From positions 2,170,001 to 2,234,000 of the forward strand of contig NZ_VFMU01000001.1 of assembly GCF_006715225.1 (NCBI RefSeq): a DNA stretch of 64,000 nucleotides. Direction: 5' to 3'. The first letter of the stretch is position 1, and every line of letters begins with the position of its first letter. Made by a program: the position numbers and the translations under genes. This document shows, in pieces, positions 42,911 through 52,653 of this stretch. The notes beneath the pieces were generated by a model that searched no databases, was not told where the DNA came from, and saw nothing but the letters and a program-made list of their open reading frames with translations. The stretch comes from Arthrobacter sp. SLBN-112. GTDB lineage: Bacteria; Actinomycetota; Actinomycetes; Actinomycetales; Micrococcaceae.

Positions 42911-44010
42911 CGCCCGGCTGGGCTTCCTGGTGGGCTGGGCCATCCTGCTGGACTACCTGTTCCTGCCCATGGTCATCCGGCTGATCGGCGGTTCGTACCT
43001 GAGCGCGCAGTCCCCAGCGGGCTCTGGATCGTGGGCTTCATCGTCATCACCACGCTGCTGAACATCCTGGGCATCAAGGTGGCGGACAAGGCCAATTACG
43101 TGCTCACGGCGTTCCAGCGGCTGGTCATCGTGTTCTTCGTGGCGCTGTCCATCGGCAACTTGGTGTCCACCTCCGGCGCCGGGGGACTGGTGAGCAGCCA
43201 GCCGTTCGTCAACGACACCGCCAGCTTCGCCACATCTCCGCCGGCGCGGCCATCGCCGCCTACTCGTTCCTGGGGTTCGACGCCGTCACCACCCTCACCG
43301 AAGAGACCGTCAACCCGCGCAAGACCATGCCGCGGGCCATCATGCTGGTGGCCCTGATCGGCGGCGGCATCTTCGTGGCGGTGTCCTACGTGACCCAGCT
43401 GGTGCACCCCGGTGGCGTGTTCGAGGACTCGGCGTCCGCTGCCAGTTCCATCGCCCTGCAGATCGGCGGGCAGCTTTTCGGCGCCGTCTTCCTGGCCGGC
43501 CTGGTGGTGGCGCAGTTCGCCTCCGGCCTCGCCGCCCAGGCCAGCGCGTCCCGCCTGCTGTACGCGATGGGCCGCGACTCCGTCCTGCCCAAGGCGGTCT
43601 TCGGCCGGCTTAGCGAGAAGTTCCACACCCCCACTGGTGAACCTGGTGATCACCGGCATCATCGGCCTGATCGCCATCTTCCTGGACGTGGCCACCTCGA
43701 CGTCGTTCATCAACTTTGGTGCCTTCACCGCCTTCACGCTGGTGAACGCCCCGGTGGTGTTCCACTATGTGCGCCAGCGCCGGGCCGGGCCGGGCACCAG
43801 CTGAACCCAGTGGCCTACGTGGTGGTCCCGGTGATCGGCGCGATCATCTGCGCCTACCTGCTCTCCCAGCTGGACAGCAACGCCACTACGCTGGGTGTGT
43901 CCTGGCTGGTGCTGGGCGTGGTGGTACTGGCCCTGATAACCCGCGGGTTCAAGGCCTCGCCGCCGGAGATGACGGCCACGGAGAAGGCAACGGTCGAGGC
44001 AGCCGCCTGA
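42911..44010 (+). pseudogene. APC permease, degenerate copy A
   Basis: The longest of three permease copies. Coding sequence is recognisable from GFLVGWAILLDYLFLPMV to KATVEAAA, but at least four frame changes occur (near 43010, 43230, 43640 and 43795), and the N-terminal ~100 residues are missing. Intact stretches include GFIVITTLLNILGIKV, YSFLGFDAVTTLTEE and ALIGGGIFVAVSYVTQLV. The order permease then nitrilase-family gene is repeated at 48765-50223, so both derive from one operon. The frameshift near 43640 is shared with copy C, which suggests duplication after it arose. Confidence 0.85.
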
Positions 44011-44059
44011 CGCTTGTCGGGGTTGTAGTGCGGCCGTTCGGCCGCGGGAAGGAACAGCC

Positions 44060-44839
44060 GTGAGGATAGCGCTGGGGCAGCTGGAGTCAGGTGCCGACAT
44101 CCGGGCCAACCTCGCTGCGATGGACCGGTTCGCCGCCGAGGCAGCGCGCGGCGGCGCCGCGCTGGCCGCCTTCTCGGAATACGCCACCTACGAGAAGAAG
44201 AAGGTGGACGCGACGTTCCCCGAGGTGGCCTAGCCGCTGGACGGCCCCGTCTGCACGGAGCTCGCCGGTATTGCCCGCCGTCACCGCATCGCGCTGGTGG
44301 CGGGCGTGGTGGAAACCTCGGACGAGCCGGGCAGGGCGTACAACACGCTGGTGGCGTTCGGGCCCGACGGCGGCCGGCTGGCTTCCTACCGGAAGATCCA
44401 CCTCTTCGACGCACAGGGTTTCGGGGAGTCCGAGTTCATCAAGCCGGGGCCGTCCACTGACCCTGTGGTGTTCGAGCACGGGGGAGTGCGGTTCGGCCTG
44501 ATGACCTGTTACGACCTGCGGTTCCCGGAACTGGCGAGGGCACTGGCGGACGCCGGCGCGCAGGTTTTGCTGGTCTGCTCGTCCTGGGTGCCGGGCGAGC
44601 ACAAGACGGAGCAGTGGCTCGCGTTGAACGCAGCGCGGGCGATCGAGAACAGTGTGTATGTGGCGGGGGTGTGCCAGGCGCCGCCCGTGTCCATGGGGCG
44701 GAGCGTGCTGGTGGATCCGATGGGGGTTGTGGAAGCGGACCTTGGGCTTGCCGCTGGTGTTGGAGCGGTGGAGGTGTCGCTGGAGACGGTGGACCGGGTA
44801 CGGGAGTCGTTCCCTATGTTCCGGCAACGGCGGCTGTAG
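44060..44839 (+). pseudogene. nitrilase-family amidohydrolase, copy A, internal stop
   Basis: A carbon-nitrogen hydrolase of 259 residues, broken by a TAG at 44231-44233. The corresponding position in the second copy is GAG (Glu, in AEPLDG). Apart from this the frame is intact: catalytic Glu in AAFSEYATYEKKK, Lys in YRKIHLFDAQGFGES, Cys in GLMTCYDLRFPE. GTG 44060 has a good ribosome site (GGAAGGAA). The downstream part could restart internally near 44297 but would lack the catalytic Glu. The family removes amide or nitrile nitrogen, consistent with amino-acid or amine catabolism next to a permease. Confidence 0.85.
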
Positions 44840-44901
44840 GGAGCGAGCTCAATTCTGGTTGCCGATGACTGGAGGAGCTTGACCAGGAACGTCTGCCTGT
44901 T

Positions 44902-45495
44902 CTAGTTATCCGTTCTGGTTTGACCGGTCCATGCGTGTCCGTCCCAGTATGCCAACACCCCTTGGGTAGGCGTCGGGTACCAACCGGCCGGGGAAGCCAC
45001 CTGTGCTGTCGACGGAGGTGGCGCCGCTACAGGCGGGACCTGCTGCCTTGCCAGTGCCTCCTGGACGGAACATACGTGAACCGTCCACCTTGCCCCATTC
45101 CACCAGCGCACGGTACCGCGGCCTTCGTGGTACCAGCCAGGAGCAGGATCGCGACCAAGAATATTGTCTAAAGACTTCCATAAAGATGAAGTGACTAGCG
45201 ACGAGCTTTTTGGCGGGGGAGTCATCAGGTTATGCCACTGTTCGGCGACAAATACTTCGGCTTGCTCTTTGGTCATACGGCCTGCATGAAATTCATTGTC
45301 TGCCCACTGACATAGATTCGCATAGTCATTTGCCAATTGCTGACGCCGAAGCTGGTCAAGCTGGGCAGCTGCAAGTTGCGCCTGAATCGCTCCCTGCATG
45401 GCCAGCTGTCTCTGGATATCGAGCTGCTGTCGAGACGTGACGAAGCTGCCTACATTGGCTGCCGTGTTCAGGCGGTTGCCTTTCATCTTCCCCAC
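44902..45495 (-). CDS. protein with two DUF2510 domains
   Basis: 197 residues. The N-terminal half is a Gln/Ala-rich helical region (AMQGAIQAQLAAAQLDQL), likely coiled coil, followed by a helix HAGRMTKEQAEVFVAEQ as in SHOCT-like segments. Two DUF2510 motifs follow: APGWYHEGRGTVRWWNGARW near residue 117 and AGWYPTPTQGVLAYWDGHAW near residue 170. DUF2510 is common in actinobacterial surface and phage-like proteins. AAGGAC lies 10 nt before the GTG start. It lies between permease copies A and B. Confidence 0.75.
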   Translation of the reverse strand: MGKMKGNRLNTAANVGSFVTSRQQLDIQRQLAMQGAIQAQLAAAQLDQLRRQQLANDYANLCQWADNEFHAGRMTKEQAEVFVAEQWHNLMTPPPKSSSLVTSSLWKSLDNILGRDPAPGWYHEGRGTVRWWNGARWTVHVCSVQEALARQQVPPVAAPPPSTAQVASPAGWYPTPTQGVLAYWDGHAWTGQTRTDN

Positions 45496-45762
45496 GACAC
45501 TGTCCTTCTTTCAAAAGGCGACCTACGAAGGTTGCCCCAGCTCTTGGCGGAAGATTATCGGAGATGGCCTCGCGTGACTAGATCTCATTCAGTCACACCT
45601 CGAGTCGCCTTGGCTAGGCATGTCACGAGAAGCTTTAATCCCAGTACAAAAACCTGGTGGTCATCGGTGTCTTGTAGGCCCTGATCGCAATCGTCCAGAA
45701 CCTGTCTAGTCGGAGTCGCTTTACAACCTCCATGCCATCACCGCGCTCCAGCTGGTTAATGC

Positions 45763-46302
45763 CTAGGTTACGTCCCGATTATGAATTGCCCTGCTCCAGT
45801 CGTCCCCATTGTTGTGTGGTTGGTCCATCGCCGCACCTGGTGGCAGAGGTTCCAGATCAGGAACCTCTGCGCATATGTCCGTGACACCAGAATGCAGCGA
45901 TTCTCGCAGCTCCATGAGCTTAGCCTGGTAGCTTCCCGGATCATGGTCGGAGTCGCTCAGATGGCGGTTACACGCCACCAGCATTCCAGAGAGCGTTGAG
46001 CTGGCATGGGAGCGTGGGGGAAGACTGTGACGAGCTATGCGAATCCATTCGCGCATCTCTAGCACGCTTTTCGTGGTGCGATCGAAGTCGGATGACTCTC
46101 GAGCATCCGGAACCCATGTGGGGATGATGTCTCGAAGGGCCCGTTTGTGATACAGGTCGTGAATCAAGTTCGTCAAGACCTGCTTCTCCGTGTGCCTTTG
46201 TTGTGCCCTGAAAGTGCAATATGCAATACCAACGGTCAGGATTGCGCCCACGAACGCCCCGATGACAGTTGCAACGACGTCAGACCAAAAGGTGTCCCAC
46301 AT
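45763..46302 (-). CDS. membrane-anchored hypothetical protein
   Basis: About 179 residues. One N-terminal membrane helix (VVATVIGAFVGAILTVGIAY) is followed by a cytosolic helical region (HTEKQVLTNLIHDLYHKRA, WIRIARHSLPPRSHASSTLS), similar in outline to small effector-like proteins with one anchor. No family recognised. ATG 46302 chosen; a TTG at 46308 is also open. Its upstream edge abuts permease copy B. Confidence 0.6.
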   Translation of the reverse strand: MWDTFWSDVVATVIGAFVGAILTVGIAYCTFRAQQRHTEKQVLTNLIHDLYHKRALRDIIPTWVPDARESSDFDRTTKSVLEMREWIRIARHSLPPRSHASSTLSGMLVACNRHLSDSDHDPGSYQAKLMELRESLHSGVTDICAEVPDLEPLPPGAAMDQPHNNGDDWSRAIHNRDVT

Positions 46303-46365
46303 GGTCAAAGTATCCGGTAATCTTCCCGGATGGCGGTAACGACAGGCCGCCCTTATCCATTGAGC

Positions 46366-46990
46366 CTCCCTACTCGTTCCTGGGGTTCGATGCCGTCACC
46401 ACCTTCAGCGAGGAGACCATCAACCCGCGCCGAACCGTGCCGCGCGCCATCATGCTGGTGGCCCTGATCGGCGGCGGCATCTTCGTGGCCGTGTCCTACG
46501 TGACCCAGCTGGTCCATCCCGGCGACGTGTTCGAGGACTCGACGTCCGTGGCCAGTCCCATCGCCCTGCAGATCGGCGGGCAGCTGTTCGGCGCCGTGTT
46601 CCTGGCCGGCCTGGTGGTGGCGCAGTTCGCCTCCGGCCTCGCCGCGCAGGCCAGCGCCTCCCGCCTGCTGTACGCGATGGGCCGCGACTCCGTCCTGCCC
46701 AAGGCGGTCTTCGGCCGGCTCAGCGAAAAATTCCACACCCCGGTGGCGAACCTGGTGATCACCGGCATCGTGGGCCTGATCGCGACCTTCCTGGACGTGG
46801 CCACGTCGACGTCGTTCATCAACTTTGGTGCCTTCACCGCCTTCACGCTGGTGAACGCCCCGGTGGTGTTCCACTATGTGCGCCAGCGCCGCGCCGGGCA
46901 GCAGCTGAACCCGGCGTCCTACCCTGTTGAAGGTGGCGGCGATCGTCAGGTTCCTCGTGGTCGCTGCTCTTCGGATGGCTGCCGGGCGTG
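46366..46990 (+). pseudogene. APC permease fragment, copy B, chimeric 3' end
   Basis: Starts abruptly at YSFLGFDAVTTFSEET and runs in one frame to RAGQQLNPASYP, matching copies A and C. Here the frameshift near FHTP is absent (reads FHTPVANLVITG), so this copy is older or derives from an intact parent. From 46924 the sequence changes to LLKVAAIVR-like codons that match an earlier region of an APC permease (compare 34899-34970). The 3' part is therefore joined out of order. No start codon or N-terminus remains. Confidence 0.8.
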
Positions 46991-47049
46991 GTTACTGGCT
47001 CGCGACCCGGCGGCGTTCTTCCGCAGTGGAGCTCTGTGACCATTGAGCA

Positions 47050-47238
47050 ATGACCAACGAAGAGATCAAGGCCCAGCGGAAGATCGACATGGAGACCACG
47101 AGGGAGTGGGGAAGGGAAGCCCCGGCGAGGCAGCGGGGTGACTTTAGTCCTGAGGAGCAAGCTCGAAAAGCTGTCGCGTACCATGCTGCCCAGGAGCGCC
47201 TGCGTGCTACGGCCAAGGATTTCCAGCCGGGCGGTTAG
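47050..47238 (+). CDS. small charged hypothetical protein (62 aa)
   Basis: A very hydrophilic 62-residue product, probably helical (NEEIKAQRKIDMETTREWG, then SPEEQARKAVAYHAAQERL). No clear ribosome site is seen. It ends just before a convincing terminator, which is the main support for a real gene. Confidence 0.45.
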   Translation: MTNEEIKAQRKIDMETTREWGREAPARQRGDFSPEEQARKAVAYHAAQERLRATAKDFQPGG

Positions 47239-47278
47239 ACCGAGCCTCGACACGAGATCTCTGACCGAGTGAACAACG

Positions 47279-47317
47279 AACAACGGCCCCACCCACAAAA
47301 ATAGGTGGGGCGTTGTT
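47279..47317. terminator. bidirectional terminator
   Basis: Arms 47279-47293 and 47304-47317 pair (AACAACG-CCCCACC with a one-base bulge) around an A-rich loop. On both strands the outer arm reads TTGTT, giving a short T-rich end. It separates the 62-residue gene from the convergent gene at 47341. Confidence 0.7.
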
Positions 47318-47340
47318 CGGTTATCGGAACTATCCCGGCC

Positions 47341-48744
47341 CTACTGGATGTAACGGTTGCCGACTCGTATGAGTTCGGTTTGGAGAACTCTCTCAGCTAA
47401 ATGCTGCACTTCGGACATCCAGGAATCGAAGGGCTGCCTCTGGGGCGGAACCGTAAGGTGCGCGTCGATGTACCAAGGCTTGGTCCTTTGAATTTCATCA
47501 AGTGGCAGGAACCGTCCGTAGTGGGCTGTGGCGTTGCGTCTGGCGTACCATGCCCGCACAAGTTCGTAGAGGCTAGATGCTGGTTGCACCATTGACTCTT
47601 CGTTGTAGTGATCAGGTGCGGAAAACAGCCTGTCTACTATCAGCTGGTACACGCGGGGCGCGGCGCGGTCGGTCCGCTGTCCATGCGGCCAAACGCTTCC
47701 ATCCAGAAGCGTAACTACTTGATCTGGGGCAACTCGCGCAATTGCGAGGGTCTCCATGGCAGACCAGAGCCTGAAGTACCTGGCATCCTTCGATTGCTCC
47801 GCCACAGCTTCACCGAACAGGTCAACACATAACTTCAGGACTGGGTCGTTTTGCACGGCGGCGTGCTGACTTAGAAGGTTGGCCTGATTCTCTCCCGCTA
47901 CGAACCCTCCCGCTAGGTTCCCGCGGTAACCCGGGTGATCGAATCTGAACTTTGTCGTCACGGTGCCATCAGACTGGCGTTGAGCGATCCATGTGACTGT
48001 GGGCCGGCCTCTAGCGCCTCTGTTTATTGCCATGACAGAGAGAAGGTCATCCCGTGCGCGAGAGCTTATGGCGTCGGCTTCTTCAACGTCAGCCGCATAG
48101 ACAGATGGGCAGACGACCACCGCTACCGGGTGATCATGGGCAAAACGCTGCGTCCATACGTCCTCGGGCGCCGTGTCAGGCCAGCCAAGCGCGTCAAGCG
48201 TTTCGTGCATCAGGTTGCGCGCATCTAGGCCGCCAGGTCGGTTCTTCGTGCCATAAATCCTGACGCCAGGAAGCTTCATCTCATCCGTAATCAGGAGGCC
48301 TTCCACGAGATGCACTATCTTGTGTTCCTTCACGCTAGGAGCTTCCGAGTCACCCAGCGATACCTCGTATCGCCGCCGGATCTTTTCCGTGACCTCGTCG
48401 TACCGGGCCTCGACCTCGGCATGTGACGTCGGGATGGGGTGCTCAGGGTTCACGATGCTGATCTCAACTTGCTCTAGAACTTCTCTTTTACCCGAATGCT
48501 GCACGGCTCCGACGTAAATCAGGGTCTCGGCCAAGATTGTTCCCATCGGAAAAGTTCCCCGTGCGGTGCCGTCCGCGTGCATGACGAGCGGATAGCTCCC
48601 CATCCAACGCTCTTCCACAGCGTCAAGGGCATACACCTCTGCCACAATATCCGACGCCGAAGGGGGAAGGTTCGTGACGGTGAGCGTGAGTTCATTACCC
48701 ACAGAAAATATTAGGGGGTGAATGGTGCCGAGTGCAGTTGCCAT
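47341..48744 (-). CDS. hypothetical protein with HEPN-like C-terminal motif
   Basis: 467 residues, soluble. The N-terminal ~100 residues look beta-rich (LTLTVTNLPPSASDIVAEVY), and the middle is mixed. The C-terminal ~150 residues are helical, with YFRLWSAMETLAIARVAP and LVRAWYARRNATAHYGRF. RNATAH fits the R-x4-H motif of HEPN ribonuclease-like domains, and the arrangement resembles Apea-like HEPN proteins found with defence genes. AGGATCTG precedes ATG 48744. It is inserted between permease copies B and C. HEPN identity is an inference from one motif and helical context. Confidence 0.6.
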   Translation of the reverse strand: MATALGTIHPLIFSVGNELTLTVTNLPPSASDIVAEVYALDAVEERWMGSYPLVMHADGTARGTFPMGTILAETLIYVGAVQHSGKREVLEQVEISIVNPEHPIPTSHAEVEARYDEVTEKIRRRYEVSLGDSEAPSVKEHKIVHLVEGLLITDEMKLPGVRIYGTKNRPGGLDARNLMHETLDALGWPDTAPEDVWTQRFAHDHPVAVVVCPSVYAADVEEADAISSRARDDLLSVMAINRGARGRPTVTWIAQRQSDGTVTTKFRFDHPGYRGNLAGGFVAGENQANLLSQHAAVQNDPVLKLCVDLFGEAVAEQSKDARYFRLWSAMETLAIARVAPDQVVTLLDGSVWPHGQRTDRAAPRVYQLIVDRLFSAPDHYNEESMVQPASSLYELVRAWYARRNATAHYGRFLPLDEIQRTKPWYIDAHLTVPPQRQPFDSWMSEVQHLAERVLQTELIRVGNRYIQ

Positions 48745-48768
48745 CACCAGATCCTATATAGGCAGTGA

Positions 48769-49401
48769 ACGAGGAGACCATCAACCCGCGCCGGACCGTG
48801 CCGCGCGCCATCATGCTGGTGGCCCTGATCGGCGGCGGCATCTTCGTGGCGGTGTCCTATGTAACCCAGCTGGTATACCCGGGCGGTGTGTTCGAGGACT
48901 CGGCCTCCGCGGCGAGCTCCATCGCCCTGCAGATCGGCGGGCAGCTGTTCGGCGCCGTGTTCCTGGCCGGCCTGGTGGTGGCGCAGTTCGCCTCCGGCCT
49001 CGCCGCCCAGGCCAGCGCGTCCCGCCTGCTGTACGCGATGGGCCGCGATTCCGTCCTGCCCAAGGCGGTCTTCGGCCGGCTTAGCGAGAAGTTCCACACC
49101 CCCACTGGTGAACCTGGTGATCACCGGCATCATCGGCCTGATCGCCATCTTCCTGGACGTGGCCACGTCGACGTCGTTCAGCAACTTTGGTGCCTTCACC
49201 GCCTTCACGCTGGTGAACGCCTCGGTGGTGTTCCACTATCTGCGCTTACCTGCTCTCCCAGCTGGACAGCAACGCGATTACGCTGGGGGTGTCCTGGCTG
49301 GTGCTGGGCGTGGTGGTCCTGGCCCTGATCACGCGCGGTTTCAAGGCCATGCCACCGGAGATGACAACCACGGAGAAGGCGACGGTCGAGGCAGCCGCCT
49401 G
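48769..49401 (+). pseudogene. APC permease fragment, copy C
   Basis: Begins at EETINPRRTVPRAIM, without the N-terminal half, and ends at KATVEAAA like copy A. It shares copy A's frame change at FHTP near 49105 and has an internal deletion that joins VVFHYLR to LLSQLDSNAITLG near 49245. Strong sequence similarity to copy A over ~0.6 kb plus the following gene makes an approximately 1.5-kb direct repeat. Confidence 0.85.
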
Positions 49402-49444
49402 AACCTGCCGGATTGTAGTGGTGGGGCCGAGGGAAGGAACTCTT

Positions 49445-50223
49445 GTGAGGATAGCGCTGGGGCAGCTGGAGTCGGGCACCGGCATCCGGGCCAACCTCGC
49501 CGTGATCGACCGCTTCGCCGCCGAGGCAGCGCGCGACGGCGCCGCGTTGGTCGCCTTCCCGGAGTACGCCACCTACGAGAAAAAGAAGGTTGACGCGGCC
49601 TTCCCCGCGGTCGCCGAGCCGCTGGACGGCGCCGTCTGCAATGAGCTCGCCGCCATTGCCCGCCGCCACCGCATCGCCCTGGTGGCGGGCGTGGTGGAAA
49701 CTTCGGACGAGCCGGGTAGGGCGTAAACACGCTGGTGGCTTACGGGCCCGACGGCGGCCGGCTGGCTTTCTACCGGAAGATCCACCTGTTCGACGCGCAG
49801 GGCTTCGGGGAGTCGGAGTTCATCAAGCCGGGTCCGTCCCCTGACCCGGTGGTGTTTGAGTGCAGGGGAGTGTGGTTCGGGCTGATGACCTGTTACGACC
49901 TGCGGTTCCCTGAGTCGGCCAGGTCACTGGCCGACGCCGACGCGCAGGTCCTGCTGGTCTGCTCGTCCTGGATGCCGGGGGAGCACAAGACGGAGCAGTG
50001 GCTGGCGCTGAATGCGGCGCGGGCGATCGAGAACAGCGTGTATGTGGCGGGCGTATGCCAGGCGCCACCTGTGTCAGTGGGGCGGAGTGTGCTGGTGGAC
50101 CCGATGGGGGTTGTGGAAACGGACCTCGGGGTGGAGCCTCGTGTGAGGGTGGTGGAGGTTTCGCTGGAGACGGTGGGCCGGGTGCGGGAGTCGTTCCCAA
50201 TGTTCCGGCAGCGGCGGCTGTAG
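49445..50223 (+). pseudogene. nitrilase-family amidohydrolase, copy C, frameshifted
   Basis: Second copy of the gene at 44060. Here the early region is intact (AEPLDG where copy A has a stop), but one C is missing near 49725 (GGCGTAAACACG against GGCGTACAACACG), which creates a stop right after DEPGRA. The rest continues in another frame with YRKIHLFDAQGFGES and GLMTCYDLRFPES still readable. GTG 49445 follows GAAGGAA. Neither copy in the window can make a full enzyme, yet each retains what the other lost. Confidence 0.85.
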
Positions 50224-50726
50224 GTCGCCAGGTCAGCCACAGCGCCGGAATCGGAGACTCTCTTCAAGTACGCTCCTGCTGGACCGAGGCTGTGTTCCAG
50301 GCACGCAGAGCTTTGGACCGCCACCGCTTCAAAACGTCGGAATGTCGACATTGGTTGACCGGCGTATCCGAGGACATGGAGTTTCAGTATGAGCTGCAAC
50401 TGATTGCCTTCACGCGGTCACATTCGCATGGTGACATGTTGTTTTTCCGAATTTCTGGCGGAAAGTGATGTACGTACCACGTAGCTTTGATGAACTGCGG
50501 ATGAACCGATGAAAATGCGCGGGGCACCTTCATCCAGTCGCTCAGCCAAGGTGCCCAATTGACTCGGTCCCTTATAAATTTTTGACGTATATGCGCAGTT
50601 GCGGAACAACCTTCACGAATGTGCCGACAGGAAGCTGCATGGGCAACCCAGGGGGACACGAAGATTGAACTACTCACTTGCGGGAGCATACCGGATAGAG
50701 TTCGACTAGCTTAGATAGGAGCAATC
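50224..50726. other. 503-bp transition region without a supported gene
   Basis: It marks the change from the GC-rich duplicated array to the AT-richer defence segment. No coding remnant was recognised. An AT-rich stretch around 50565-50600 and the ribosome site AGGAGC at 50715-50721 probably belong to the promoter region of the DUF262 gene. Confidence 0.4.
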
Positions 50727-52646
50727 GTGGGAAAACTCACTGTGGAATCGATTGGTATTTCAGAATTACTGGATCGACTTCGGTCTAATGCCTGGCTGGT
50801 GCCTGCTTTCCAGCGTGATTTCGTCTGGTCAGAAGCCGATGTCACCAGTCTGGCCCTCTCAGTTATCGAGGCGCGGCCAATTGGAATGGCCACCCTGTGG
50901 GAGCAACCAGACGATAGCGACCTCACACTCGTACCGGCCTCGATACCGGATACGCAGAACGGCCAATCAGTTGATGCCTCCTTGTCGGCACCTGAGGACC
51001 GGCCCAAGAATTTTTACGCGGTCCTAGACGGACGTCAACGCGCTACCGCACTTGCCATGGTTTTCGGGGGTTTGCGAGCAACAGATGCGAGGCGGCGGTT
51101 TTCGGGACGATATTTCCTCGACGTTTCCCACGACGACCCAAGTGGCCGCGTTCGTTACGTACGTGAGGCGCAAGTCAAAGCTAGCAAGTACGACCAACTA
51201 GCTGTCTGCATCGGAGCTGGCCTATTTCCACTCTCGCCCGAAGCCGACAAGGACTTAATGGGGCAGTGGTACACGTATATTCAAGCGATTAATGATCCGT
51301 CCAACTATCCGGATCAAGCACTACCTGAAGCGGCGGAGCTCGAGCGGCGAAACGAGATACTTAAGCAAGCTTTTAAGGGAATCACGGAGACTGTGTTGGC
51401 GGTCTACATCGTTCCGGCTGAGTACACGCTTGGCGAAATATGTGAAATATTTGAAACCCTAAACACCACAGGGACAAAGGTGTCCACCGTGGACTTGCTC
51501 CACAGTTGGCTATATAACGACACGAGTTCTGAGTCCGAGCCGATTCTTCTCCGTGACTGGATTGACAACCTAGGAGAACTTGAAGGCGCTGTCGGCTGGG
51601 CCTCGAAGTCCAATCGACCCGAAATTATTGCTCAGGCTGTGACGGCTTGCTATGTCGCCTTAGACTCCGAGAAACCGGCTCCCCGCGCGGTCGGCGGAAA
51701 GTCAAAGCCAACCGCAGTGACGTCCATCAAGGCAGGAGACCTTCTTGCTACGCCTGCCGCCTTCTGGAAGCAAGCAATCGAGAATGAGCGGGATCTCGCA
51801 AACTACATCGGGGACTTCCAGACTTGTGTGGCAGGCGGCAACTTCCCGCTGTCCGATTCCCCCTACCCGGTTACGATGGCGATGTACTCCGCGCTTCGTT
51901 GGTATATGGGACACGACAGTCGATATGCGAACCAATGGAATGTGGAAGAACTGAATGGACTCTTCAGAGCATTCTTCTGGCGAAACGCTCTTGCCACACG
52001 ATACGACCAAGGGTTCCTCAGCCAGAGCAGCACGGACATGCGGGTTCTGAAGGAAATCTTGTTTCGCCGAGCCAAAGCAGGAAACGCAAATACTTGGGCT
52101 GCTGAGGCTAACGACGAATTGCAGTCGTCGCTCGATCTGCCGGTTCCAGATGCAGCGTCTCTAAAGCAGCAGCTCTTACAGGCCAAGCCTGCCGGTGCCC
52201 TGGGACGCGCACTGACTCTTGTTGTCCGGACACAACCAACCCAAGACCTCGTTAACCCCAACGTCTCAATTGCATATCCCAGCTCTAAGCCTGTGGAACT
52301 GCACCATCTTTATCCTTTGAACTGGTGCGCAAACAATAAGCACGGAAAGCTCGGCGAGATTCTGGACCCCAATAGGGCGGAGTTCGATTACGCCAGATCT
52401 GTAGCCAACCTCACGCCTCTTACCCGCGAAAGTAACAACACTTGGCGCGCCAAGACGCCCGGACTTGCGCTCACCGAGAAAGGGGTCACCTTTAACTCCT
52501 CAAAGTCGCGATTGGAAAGTCATTTCATTTCAGCCGAAGCCTTCGCTGCTCTAACGGCCGATGAGCCGGATCCCCTGAGCTTCTGGGAATCGAGGGCAGT
52601 GGAGATTGAGAAGGACTTGCGCTCTAGGTGCAACGTCCAACTCTGA
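50727..52646 (+). CDS. DUF262-HNH (GmrSD-like) protein
   Basis: 639 residues. The N-terminal DUF262 domain has VPAFQRDFVWSEADVTSL and the DGQQR-type catalytic motif as VLDGRQRATALAMV near residue 99, followed by EICEIFETLNTTGTKVS. The C-terminal DUF1524-like HNH has VELHHLYPLNWC and ANLTPLTRESNNTWR. Members include the type IV restriction enzyme GmrSD, which uses nucleotide hydrolysis to cut modified phage DNA. GTG 50727 is preceded by AGGAGC. The AlbA_2 gene follows after 7 bp, so the two form a transcriptional unit. Confidence 0.85.
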   Translation: MGKLTVESIGISELLDRLRSNAWLVPAFQRDFVWSEADVTSLALSVIEARPIGMATLWEQPDDSDLTLVPASIPDTQNGQSVDASLSAPEDRPKNFYAVLDGRQRATALAMVFGGLRATDARRRFSGRYFLDVSHDDPSGRVRYVREAQVKASKYDQLAVCIGAGLFPLSPEADKDLMGQWYTYIQAINDPSNYPDQALPEAAELERRNEILKQAFKGITETVLAVYIVPAEYTLGEICEIFETLNTTGTKVSTVDLLHSWLYNDTSSESEPILLRDWIDNLGELEGAVGWASKSNRPEIIAQAVTACYVALDSEKPAPRAVGGKSKPTAVTSIKAGDLLATPAAFWKQAIENERDLANYIGDFQTCVAGGNFPLSDSPYPVTMAMYSALRWYMGHDSRYANQWNVEELNGLFRAFFWRNALATRYDQGFLSQSSTDMRVLKEILFRRAKAGNANTWAAEANDELQSSLDLPVPDAASLKQQLLQAKPAGALGRALTLVVRTQPTQDLVNPNVSIAYPSSKPVELHHLYPLNWCANNKHGKLGEILDPNRAEFDYARSVANLTPLTRESNNTWRAKTPGLALTEKGVTFNSSKSRLESHFISAEAFAALTADEPDPLSFWESRAVEIEKDLRSRCNVQL

Positions 52647-52653
52647 CGGAAGC

